Assembly: GCA_012031955.1 (NCBI GenBank)
Contig: JAAURZ010000053.1
Coordinates: forward strand, 1-9,341
Origin: Bacteroidia bacterium
Lineage (GTDB): Bacteria; Bacteroidota; Bacteroidia; Cytophagales; Cyclobacteriaceae
Reading direction: 5' to 3'
DNA length: 9,341 nt
Position 1 is the first letter of the stretch. Every line of letters starts with the position of its first letter. A model generated the notes under the pieces. That model was given only the letters and a program-made list of their open reading frames with translations, had not been told where the DNA came from and ran no database searches. Below are positions 1 through 7,659 of the stretch, one piece after another. Both the position numbers and the translations under genes were made by a program.

Positions 1-134
1 GATGCGAGCGTGCTTTTGCCGGAGCCGTTGGGTCCCATGATGGCGTGCACTTCGCCGGGTTTTACTTCCAGGTTGATACCGTTAAGAATTTGTTTGTCTC
101 CGATCTGCGCGTGTAAGTTCTTTATCTTTAGCAT
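1..134 (-). CDS. sufC: SufC, Fe-S assembly ATPase (N-terminal part)
   Basis: This is the first 44 codons of the ABC-type ATPase of the SUF iron-sulfur cluster assembly system; the rest lies beyond the left edge. The start is ATG at 134-132. The translation begins [17 protein letters not shown] and reaches a complete Walker A motif, GPNGSGKS, near residues 34-41. In the family SufC is a soluble cytoplasmic ATPase that binds SufB and SufD and powers cluster building on the SufBC2D scaffold. It starts 33 bases after the sufB stop on the same strand, with no terminator between, so the two are almost certainly cotranscribed in the usual sufB-sufC order. No frame break is visible in this fragment. 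The identification is firm because N-terminus, Walker A motif and neighbour all agree. Confidence 0.93.
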   Translation of the reverse strand, partial: MLKIKNLHAQIGDKQILNGINLEVKPGEVHAIMGPNGSGKSTLA

Positions 135-167
135 TTCAAGTTGATTAATACTTTGTGGCTTCTCTAC

Positions 168-1606
<1,439 letters not shown>

Positions 1607-1635
1607 CAGGCCGTTATTTAGACTAATTTTAAATA

Positions 1636-1643
1636 CAAAATTA
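1636..1643 (-). promoter_or_regulatory. Promoter -7 box for sufB
   Basis: Read on the minus strand, these bases are TAATTTTG, a full match to the Bacteroidota -7 consensus TAnnTTTG. The box lies 29 bases before the sufB ATG. No good TTG element is seen 19-21 bases further upstream, so the -33 part is weak or absent. The same eight bases occur at the -7 position of the neighbouring Lrp-type gene. Confidence 0.5.
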
Positions 1644-1707
1644 AAACAATTATGCGAGACATAAGTTTCCGCAAGATAAATACTTTCTAAAGCTAATCAG
1701 CCCGAAT

Positions 1708-2175
1708 TTATAGGCTTAGGTTCAGATTCCTGTCGAGGCTTTCTTCGAGGGAGATCATCGTTTCGGTGCGTTCGATGCCTTCCACCTGCTGGATCTTGTC
1801 GTGCAAAACGAGTTTGAGGTGATTGGTGTCTTTGCAGTGAATTTTCACAAACATGCTATAGTTGCCGGTGGTATAGTGGATGCTGGTGATTTCGGGGATG
1901 TTTTTGAGTGCCGCAAGTACAGCGTCGTAAAGGGCGCTTTTCTGTAGAAATATGCCGATAAAGGCCGTGATGTCGTAACCGAGTTTGGCGTAGTTAACTT
2001 TCAGGGTAGTTTTTTCTACAATACCGGCCTCTTCCATTTTGTTCATTCTGACGTGAACGGTGCCTCCCGACACAAACACCTTTTTTGCGACCTCGGTATA
2101 GGGTTTTTTGGCATCCTGCATGAGAATCTCCAGGATTCTTAAGTCGACGTTATCAACTTTATAATTTTCGGGCAT
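1708..2175 (-). CDS. Lrp/AsnC family transcriptional regulator
   Basis: This encodes a 155-residue DNA-binding regulator of the Lrp/AsnC (feast/famine) family. An N-terminal helix-turn-helix covers about residues 11-52 (DLRILEILMQDAKKPYTEVA, then SGGTVHVRMNKMEEAGIV). A C-terminal RAM-type ligand-binding and oligomerisation domain follows from about residue 68 and includes HYTTGNYSMFVKIHCKD. I chose the ATG at 2175-2173, giving MPENYKVDNVD. An in-frame TTG at 2205 would add ten residues but lies inside a consensus promoter box, so it is unlikely. Family members sense amino acids or related metabolites; the ligand here cannot be read from sequence. The gene lies 101 bases upstream of sufB on the same strand and divergently from the tRNA-like RNA unit, so it may control either or both (inference). 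It is the only complete protein gene here without a frame break. Confidence 0.93.
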   Translation of the reverse strand: MPENYKVDNVDLRILEILMQDAKKPYTEVAKKVFVSGGTVHVRMNKMEEAGIVEKTTLKVNYAKLGYDITAFIGIFLQKSALYDAVLAALKNIPEITSIHYTTGNYSMFVKIHCKDTNHLKLVLHDKIQQVEGIERTETMISLEESLDRNLNLSL

Positions 2176-2202
2176 AGAAAAGAACTGGTTTTTGCGATAA
2201 TT

Positions 2203-2210
2203 CAAAATTA
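2203..2210 (-). promoter_or_regulatory. Promoter -7 box for the Lrp-type gene
   Basis: On the minus strand this reads TAATTTTG, a perfect TAnnTTTG match, 27 bases upstream of the chosen ATG. Transcription would start close to 2196 and leave a leader of about 20 bases. It overlaps the alternative TTG start at 2205 and so argues against that start. The region upstream (2211-2240) is very AT-rich and has no clear TTG element at the usual distance. Confidence 0.5.
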
Positions 2211-2251
2211 GTAGAAATAAATAAAAAATACATAAAGTTTCTCACCATTTA

Positions 2252-2282
2252 TTGATATCACGCTTAACGTACCGTTACTTTG
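2252..2282 (+). promoter_or_regulatory. Promoter of the tRNA-like RNA unit
   Basis: A TTG at 2252-2254 is followed after 20 bases by TTACTTTG at 2275-2282, which matches the Bacteroidota -7 consensus TAnnTTTG at seven of eight positions. Spacing agrees with the other promoters in the window (19-21 bases). The start of transcription would be near 2289, about 52 bases before the tRNA-like fold. It lies back to back with the Lrp-type gene's promoter, so a factor binding 2206-2260 could affect both. Confidence 0.45.
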
Positions 2283-2340
2283 TTGAAAAGTTCATATTCA
2301 CACACACGAATAAAGAACACGGCAGCCACGCAAAAACACA

Positions 2341-2458
2341 CTGTAGGGTGTTGGAATTGGCAGACATGCCCTCCGGTCTCGGGGGTGGAGATAACAGGAT
2401 AAAGTCCAGCCTTTGGCGACCTAACTGCTCCGTGGAGGTTCGACCCCTCCCTCTACAG
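2341..2458 (+). ncRNA. tRNA-like RNA with enlarged variable arm
   Basis: The segment folds by eye into a tRNA-like shape. The acceptor stem is TGTAGGG (2342-2348) with CTCTACA (2451-2457), one G-U pair, extendable to eight pairs by C2341-G2458. A perfect T arm follows the family rule: GGAGG, loop TTCGACC, CCTCC (2434-2450). The D region at 2349-2367 contains GGAATTGGCAGAC, close to bacterial leucine tRNAs, with the invariant GG, although the stem is short and imperfect. The anticodon arm is odd: 5-bp pairing leaves a loop with G where U33 should be, and a 6-bp stem with a GTCT tetraloop (2370-2385) is also possible. The variable region spans about 47 bases, against roughly 10-20 in leucine and serine tRNAs, and can form one long hairpin closed by GGAG/CTCC. 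No CCA is encoded. No known RNA family was recognised. A single indel in this error-rich sequence could distort the anticodon arm but not account for the variable region. Confidence 0.6.
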
Positions 2459-2494
2459 CTGCTCACGTTTAGGTTAATCAAAGTTCCGAGCACG

Positions 2495-2525
2495 CCCACC
2501 CCTGCAAAGGGGTGGGTTTCTTTTT
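2495..2525 (+). terminator. Intrinsic terminator of the tRNA-like RNA
   Basis: CCCACCCC (2495-2502) and GGGGTGGG (2509-2516) form a perfect eight-pair GC-rich stem around the loop TGCAAA. The T-rich tract TTTCTTTTT follows at 2517-2525. No protein-coding gene lies between the upstream promoter and this hairpin, so it most likely ends a transcript carrying the tRNA-like RNA. A weaker hairpin, TGCTC (2460-2464) with GAGCA (2488-2492), lies in the trailer. Confidence 0.85.
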
Positions 2526-2532
2526 CCAGTTT

Positions 2533-2540
2533 TATCTTCG
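2533..2540 (+). promoter_or_regulatory. Possible promoter box for the acyl-CoA synthetase
   Basis: TATCTTCG differs from the Bacteroidota consensus TAnnTTTG at one position and sits just after the terminator of the RNA unit. It lies 112 bases upstream of the fadD-like ATG. No TTG was seen at the expected distance upstream. A new promoter is needed here because a strong terminator precedes it. Confidence 0.3.
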
Positions 2541-2652
2541 CAAATTAAGCTCAATTCTCAATTTATCTATTGATTTCAAATCAAACAATCGTTTGCTTTG
2601 GAGATTCAATTGACTTATTGGCATTTTTTTCAAATTCTTTCATTTAACTCCA

Positions 2653-4331
2653 ATGGCCGACAATTTCCCCTGGTTCAAGCAGTACCCTGACGGCATCCAG
2701 CACGCCATCCACCTGTACGACTTTCCATCCATGCTCGAGTTTTTCGATACCTGTCTGGCCAATTACCGAGACAGGGTAGCCTATGAAAACATGGGTGCCA
2801 CCCTTACGTTCGGCCAGTTGGATGAGAAGAGCCGCCAGTTTGCAGCTTACTTGCAGCATGGGCTGGGCCTCCAAAAGGAGACCGCATTGCCATCCAGATG
2901 CCTAACCTGCTCCAATTTCCGATCGCGTTCGTTGGCGCCATTCGCGCTGGTCTCATCGTGGTGAACACCAATCCGCTGTACACCCCGCGCGAGATGGAGC
3001 ACCAGTTTAAAGACGCCGACGCCAAGTGCATTGTCATTGTGGCCAACTTCGCCTTCAATCTTGAAAAATAATAAAGGAGACAAACATCAAGCACGTGATC
3101 GTGACCGAGCTTGGCGATCAGATTGGCGGCCTCAAAGGCTCATTGGTGAATTTCGTGGTGAAGTACATCAAGAAGCTGGTTCCTGCTTACCAGATTTCCA
3201 ACGTCATCAAATTTAACGATACCCTCGCCAAAGGCGCGACTATGCAGTATACCCGGCCCCAACTCGGCATCGACGATGTGGCCGTATTACAGTACACCGG
3301 CGGCACTACCGGAATATCAAAAGGAGCGAAGCTGTCGCACGGCAACCTGATTGCCCACAATGCGATGATCACGCAGTGGTTCAAACCATACCTGTCGACA
3401 GGTGGCGAGGAGATTGTGATCACGGCCATTCCGATGTACCACATTTTTGCGCTCACGGTCAACGGACTGCTTATGCTTCATTCCGGCGTGAAGAATGTGC
3501 TCATCACCAACCCCCGCGACATGAAGGGATTTGTAAAGGAACTCGGCAAGCACCGGTTCACGATCATCACCGGGGTAAACACACTGTTCAACGGCATGCT
3601 CCACAACGCCGAATTTCAGAAGCTCGACTTTTCATCATTGAAGGGAGCCGTAGGCGGCGGCATGGCCGTACAGGATGCCGTGGCAAAGAAATGGCGCGAA
3701 GTGACAGGCAAGCCGCTCGTGGAGGGCTACGGCCTCAGTGAAACGTCGCCCGTGTTGTGTTGCAATCCGCTGGACGGCAATCACAAAATGGGCACCATTG
3801 GCCTGCCAATGCCAAGCACCGAGGTGGCCATTTTCGACGAAGATGGAAACCAACTGCCGCAAGGTGAGGTGGGAGAGATATGCGCCAAGGGACCACAAGT
3901 AATGTCGGGCTACTGGGAAAAAGACAACGACGGCGTGTTCTTCGCCGGCGGCTGGTTTCGCACAGGCGACATTGGCCTCATGGATGAACAAGGCTTCTTC
4001 AAGATTGTGGACCGCAAGAAGGATATGATCAAAGTATCCGGATTCAATGTGTATCCGAACGAGATTGAGAACATCATAGCCACCAACACCAAGGTGCTTG
4101 AAGTGGCCGCCATCGGCGTGCCTGACGAACATTCAGGGGAAGTGATCAAGATATTTGTTGTGAAAAAAAGACCCTTCGCTTACCGAGGATGAACTGATCG
4201 GTTTTTGCCGCGAGAACATGACCAAATACAAAGTGCCCAAGTTGGTCGAGTTCAGGGGAGAGCTTCCCAAGTCAAACGTAGGCAAAATATTGCGGCGCGT
4301 GTTGAAGGAAGAACAAGCAAAGGCCGCCTGA
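2653..4331 (+). CDS. fadD: Long-chain fatty acid-CoA ligase, FadD-like (three frame breaks)
   Basis: This enzyme activates fatty acids with ATP and coenzyme A to acyl-CoA, through an acyl-AMP intermediate, for beta-oxidation or lipid synthesis. The start is ATG 2653 ([14 protein letters not shown]) and the stop TGA 4329-4331. Three indels break the frame: a lost G at 2877-2878 ([12 protein letters not shown] expected), a lost A at 3064-3068 ([14 protein letters not shown] expected) and an extra A at 4163-4169 ([14 protein letters not shown] expected). Restored, the protein has 559 residues, against 561 in E. coli FadD. Signature motifs are [18 protein letters not shown] from about residue 215 (ATP/AMP binding), [26 protein letters not shown], and [20 protein letters not shown]. 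The C-terminus contains [11 protein letters not shown], whose lysine is the expected adenylation-step residue. A terminator follows directly, so this seems a single-gene transcript. The exact chain-length preference is not visible. Confidence 0.93.
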
Positions 4332-4360
4332 CAGTATTTTTTTGTTAACCTAAGCGAACG

Positions 4361-4384
4361 GGGCTGAATTTTTTCAGCCCTTTT
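4361..4384 (+). terminator. Intrinsic terminator after the acyl-CoA synthetase
   Basis: GGGCTGAA (4361-4368) pairs perfectly with TTCAGCCC (4373-4380) around a TTTT loop, followed by TTTT at 4381-4384. It begins 30 bases after the stop codon and separates this gene from the lipoprotein gene. Confidence 0.8.
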
Positions 4385-4385
4385 C

Positions 4386-4393
4386 TATCTTCG
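4386..4393 (+). promoter_or_regulatory. Possible promoter box for the lipoprotein gene
   Basis: TATCTTCG, one mismatch from TAnnTTTG and identical to the box at 2533-2540, lies 19 bases before the lipoprotein ATG and immediately after the preceding terminator. No TTG element is visible at the usual distance, which falls inside the terminator hairpin. Confidence 0.35.
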
Positions 4394-4412
4394 GAGCAAA
4401 ATACAAGTGGCT

Positions 4413-5516
4413 ATGCGTTTTACTTACTTCCTACTTCTCGCCGTTGCAGCGTTGTCTTGCAACAAACCTCAATCCGGCAATGGGCATACCGATGCAGACA
4501 CCCTGGCGGTCGATACGCTTACTTATCCAAACGAAAAACATTTTGCCAACATGCGGCAGCTCACCTTCGGCGGCGACACGCGGAAGCATACTGGAGTTTT
4601 GGAAGCGAGCTGCTGGTGTTTCAATCCAACAACTCCGCGTGGGGCGTTGCCTGCGATCAGATTTTTCTGATGCCCGCCGATGGCCTGAAGGCGATCGGTC
4701 AGAAGCCGCTCCAGATAAGTACCGGTCTCGGTCGCACTACTTGTTCGTATTTTCTTCCGGGCGACTCGCTAATTGTGTATGCGTCTACACACCTCGGCGG
4801 CGACGTATGCCCGCAAGAACCGCGCGCGTGCCAGGAGGAAATACCTGTGGCCCGTGTATGGCAGCTACGATATTTTTGTTGCCAACCGCAAGGGCAAATC
4901 GTGAAGCAACTTACCAGCGAGCCAGGCTATGACGCCGAAGCGACCGTATCTCCCGGGAGACAAAATTGTGTTTACCTCCACCCGGAACGGTGACCTTGAT
5001 CTGTACATAATGAATATCGACGGCACCGATGTGAAGCAGGTGACCCACGAGCTTGGCTATGATGGCGGCGCCTTCTTCTCGCCAGACGGCACCAAGCTGG
5101 TGTTTCGCGCGTCGCGCCCTCAAACGGATGAACAAAAGAAGGAGTATCAGGATTATCTGAAGCAGGGGCTCGTGGCGCCGACCGAAATGGAACTGTTCGT
5201 TTGCAACGTCGATGGGTCCGATCTGCGGCAGGTTACCCATTTGGGTAAAGCCAATTGGGCACCTTACTACCATCCCGACGGCAAGCGCATCATTTTCTCT
5301 TCCAATCATCACGGAACGCGCGGTTTCAGTTCAACCTTTTTATGATCAACGAAGACGGCACCGGCCTTACGCAAATATCATACGATGAGGTTTTCCGATT
5401 CATTTCCTATGTTTTCGCCGGATGGCAAGAAAATTTCCTTTTCGTCCAATCGCAACAATGGCGGAACCCGCAACACCAACGTGTTTGTGGCCGACTGGAT
5501 TGAAGTGCCGGAATAA
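4413..5516 (+). CDS. TolB/PD40-type beta-propeller lipoprotein (six frame breaks)
   Basis: This is a predicted lipid-anchored envelope protein built mainly of WD40-like (PD40) beta-propeller repeats, as in the C-terminal part of TolB. The N-terminus MRFTYFLLLAVAALSC gives a signal peptide with a lipobox-like end at Cys16. Repeat units are clear: QLTSEPGYDAEATVSPG, QVTHELGYDGGAFFSPDGTK, QVTHLGKANWAPYYHPDGKR and a last one with MFSPDGKKISFSSNRN. Frame breaks lie near 4578 (lost A), 4821-4828 (net shift in a CG repeat), 4892-4894 (lost G), 4955-4957 (two bases lost or one gained), 5322-5326 (one lost) and 5395-5396 (extra C). Restored length is about 368 residues, ending in VFVADWIEVPE at TAA 5514-5516. 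It lacks the TolB N-terminal domain, so it is a propeller-only relative and need not act with Tol-Pal. Role and partner are unknown. Real decay is possible, but the repeats stay well conserved. Confidence 0.8.
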
Positions 5517-5519
5517 TAC

Positions 5520-5550
5520 TTGAAACATCACGCCGCCTCGCTTATCTTTA
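5520..5550 (+). promoter_or_regulatory. Promoter of the TerB-like gene
   Basis: TTG at 5520-5522 is followed after 20 bases by TATCTTTA at 5543-5550, one mismatch from the Bacteroidota TAnnTTTG box. It lies 25 bases before the ATG, giving a leader of roughly 15-20 bases. The TTG begins four bases after the lipoprotein stop codon, so the gene probably has its own transcript. Confidence 0.5.
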
Positions 5551-5575
5551 GTAGTCAGACTAAAACTATCTCGTT

Positions 5576-6013
5576 ATGATCGGCTTTTTGAACATCAATA
5601 TCTGTCCTACAAGAAAAACCACATTCGCAACCTGCTGGCACTCGCCAAGGCAGATGGAGCATATGCACGAGAAAGAGGAGAGATTGCTGTATAAGATAGG
5701 GAAGCGATACGGCCTGAAAGACCGCCAGGTAAAAACGCTCGTCGACAGCGAAGAGGATTACGAGTTGAACATTCCGGACAATCACAACGACCGGATGGAT
5801 CTACTCTACGACCTGGTGCTGATGGTGTATGCTGACGAACGCGTAGATGCAAGTGAGATCGCATTTTGCGAAGACGTTGTAAAAAGATTTGGATTGAAAA
5901 GGGATTTATTGAAATGGCTCCTCAGCGAGTTTGACCGCGGCACACCACCGCCACCGGAAGAATGGGAAGAAATAAAGCGTACGGCCCAGGCAAAGTTTTC
6001 GCTTAAGAAATAA
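5576..6013 (+). CDS. TerB-like helical domain protein (two compensating frame breaks)
   Basis: This small cytoplasmic protein of 145 residues resembles the TerB (tellurite resistance B) fold, an all-helical domain with conserved acidic residues. Read directly, residues 4-33 look unrelated to the family. Restoring one T in the run at 5585-5589 and removing one A at 5672-5674 gives MIGFFEHQYLSYKKNHIRNL, then LALAKADGAYAREEERLLYK. The phrase KADG...REEE is typical of the first TerB half. The second half has the matching pattern VYADERVDASEIAFCEDVVK. The two indels cancel, so the ORF appears complete while its N-terminus is wrong. No transmembrane segment or signal peptide is seen. Many such proteins are labelled tellurite resistance without evidence; no other ter gene is present, so resistance should not be assumed. 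It ends at a bidirectional terminator and has its own promoter. Its cellular role is unknown. Confidence 0.82.
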   Translation: MIGFLNINICPTRKTTFATCWHSPRQMEHMHEKEERLLYKIGKRYGLKDRQVKTLVDSEEDYELNIPDNHNDRMDLLYDLVLMVYADERVDASEIAFCEDVVKRFGLKRDLLKWLLSEFDRGTPPPPEEWEEIKRTAQAKFSLKK

Positions 6014-6017
6014 AAAC

Positions 6018-6049
6018 AAAAAAAGTCCGACAGCACTGTCGGCTTTTTT
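6018..6049. terminator. Bidirectional intrinsic terminator
   Basis: CCGACA (6027-6032) and TGTCGG (6037-6042) form a stem around GCAC. A run of seven A (6018-6024) precedes it and a run of six T (6044-6049) follows, so it can stop transcription from both sides. It sits between the convergent TerB-like gene, which ends at 6013, and the symporter gene, which ends at 6077 on the other strand. Confidence 0.85.
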
Positions 6050-6076
6050 GTTTGGGTTTAGGCTTAGGTATTAATG

Positions 6077-7460
6077 TCAGAACAATTTATCGAAGCCGAT
6101 AAATTTATCAATAATAATCATAATAGAGAAAATTCCCAACACCACCGGGCATACGTATCTAATGGTGAAGTTGATATACTTTTCGAGGAAGGATCCCTTG
6201 TAAGTTGTTGTGCCCTGATAAATTTCCTCGCTCATCTTGGCTGTCGACCACCTCCTGGATATGAAAATGGTCATAAGGCAGCCGCCGAGCGGCAAGCTGA
6301 TGTCCGAAAACACTTCGCTCACGAAGTCGAGTGTGGACTTGTCCTGATAAAAGGGCAACGCAGAGAAGATGTCGACGGCACCCATCGAGAGCATGCTGGG
6401 CAGACCTACAATGAAAATGAAAATGGCGATTGCCCAGGTGACAGCCTTTCGAGGCATTTTCTTTTGGTCCACAAAGTAGGCCACGGGAACTTCGAGAAGC
6501 GAAATTGTCGATGTGAGAGCGGCAAAGCAAAGTAGCAGAAAAAGCGCCGCCGACGACTTTACCGAGCACCGGTCCCATGGACTGGAAGATGCCGGGTAAT
6601 ACGACGAATACCAGTGCGGGCCCTTGTGCCGGCGACTGTCCTTGTGAGAATACCAGCGGGAAAATGAGAAGTCCCGCCAGGAAGGCCACCGACATGTCCA
6701 TGATCGTGATCGTGAAAGCGGACTTTAACACATTCTGGTCCTTGCCGACGTACGATCCGTAAGTGATAAGGGCTCCCATGCCGAGTGAAAGTGAGAAGAA
6801 AGCCTGGCCCATTGCCGAGTATATCGTCTGCACCTTGATTTCGGAAAGGTCGGGCAGGAGATAGAAACTCACACCGTTCCAGGCATTGTCGAGCGTGAGG
6901 CTGTATATGATCAGTACAATGAGGATAGTAAACAAAGTGGGCATCATGATCTTGGATGCCGACTCGATGCCGCGTTGTACTCCCTTCACCACAATAAAGG
7001 CAGTAAGGAACATGAAGCAAAGCGAGAATATCAGGTTATCGGTAAAGTCGATCACATAGTCGCTGAAGAACTGGCCGAAGTCCTTTTGCTCCAGCAGATC
7101 GCCGAACGAGATCTCGAGGAAATAGCCAAAAGCCCAGCCTGCCACCACATTATAAAAGGAGAGAATCATGACGCCGCAGAGGATGCCAAACAGTCCCAGG
7201 TACCCCCATTTGCGTCCGCCGAGAGAACTGTACGAACCAAACGCATCGAGTCCGGCACGGCGCCCGATGGCAATTTCGCCAATCATTACGGGGTAGCAGA
7301 GCAGGAAAGTGAGTATGAAGTAGATGACCAGGAAGGCGGCACCGCCGTTTTCACCTGCCTCATAAGGGAATTTCCAGATGTTACCTAAACCAACGGCTGA
7401 GCCGGCGGCGGCCAGAATGAAACCAATTCGACTGGAGAATCCTCCTCTTGATACGGACAT
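6077..7460 (-). CDS. Neurotransmitter:sodium symporter family transporter (one frame break)
   Basis: This inner-membrane protein of the NSS (LeuT-like) family should take up an amino acid or similar solute together with sodium. It starts at ATG 7460-7458 (MSVSRGGFSSRIGFILA) and stops at TGA 6079-6077. Transmembrane helix 1 holds GSAVGLGNIWKFPYEAGENG, the LeuT-type broken helix that forms sodium and substrate sites. MGQAFFSLSLGMGALITYGS matches helix 6, and FAALTSTISLLEVP matches helix 8, with the Ala-x-x-Thr-Ser ligands of the Na2 site. The frame breaks at 6539-6543 just before helix 8: a run of five T on the coding strand needs one fewer or two more. Restored length is 460-461 residues, normal for bacterial members, with roughly 11-12 hydrophobic segments. 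The substrate cannot be named. It has its own promoter and a shared terminator, so it is probably a single-gene transcript. Confidence 0.93.
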
Positions 7461-7480
7461 AGTAAGTAGTATAGTTCGCC

Positions 7481-7510
7481 GAAAAATAGCGGTAAAACCT
7501 TAATTGTCAA
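7481..7510 (-). promoter_or_regulatory. Promoter of the sodium symporter gene
   Basis: On the minus strand TTG (7510-7508) is followed after 19 bases by TATTTTTC (7488-7481), one mismatch from TAnnTTTG. The box ends 20 bases before the ATG. The -33 TTG is preceded by more T bases, as often seen in this phylum. Confidence 0.5.
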
Positions 7511-7595
7511 AAATCGGTTAATACATCGTCAAGTAATGGTTACATTTTAGAATTCAAAGCGCATACGTTGACGGCAAGAATTACAACCCCAAACC

Positions 7596-7627
7596 TTGAA
7601 AGAGTCTTACAAAATCAATTACTTTTG
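7596..7627 (+). promoter_or_regulatory. Promoter of the conserved 481-aa protein gene
   Basis: TTG at 7596-7598, a gap of 21 bases and a perfect TACTTTTG (TAnnTTTG) at 7620-7627 make this the best Bacteroidota-type promoter in the window. The leader to the ATG at 7660 would be about 25 bases. The interval 7511-7595 between this and the divergent symporter promoter holds nothing else I can identify. Confidence 0.6.
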
Positions 7628-7659
7628 AACAGGCAGTCGGAACTAGTGACAGCGGATTT

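Noticed and set aside
2341..2458. Ordinary tRNA-Leu, tRNA-Ser or tRNA-Sec gene
   Set aside because: The D loop looks leucine-like, but no leucine anticodon or T33 is present, the discriminator-position base is G or C, and the variable region is far too long. The TCA anticodon and the long D stem of tRNA-Sec are absent.
2341..2525. Signal recognition particle RNA or tmRNA
   Set aside because: The conserved SRP core around GGTCAGG...GGAAGCAGCC is missing. The segment is too short for tmRNA and has no tag reading frame.
2252..2548. Small protein genes on either strand over the RNA unit
   Set aside because: Open frames here run through the tRNA-like fold and terminator, have no family-like sequence, and are explained by stop-poor GC-rich stems.
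3187..4149. Minus-strand ORFs inside the acyl-CoA synthetase gene
   Set aside because: They mirror a well-recognised plus-strand gene and show no protein family features; typical antisense shadows.
5576..6013. Tellurite resistance locus
   Set aside because: Only a single TerB-like domain is present, with no terC, terD or other ter genes nearby; the domain alone does not imply resistance.
6057..6070. TAGGCTTAGGT shared with the end of the Lrp-type gene (1710-1720)
   Set aside because: Eleven matching bases at two sites, one inside a coding end; too short and unstructured to call a repeat family.
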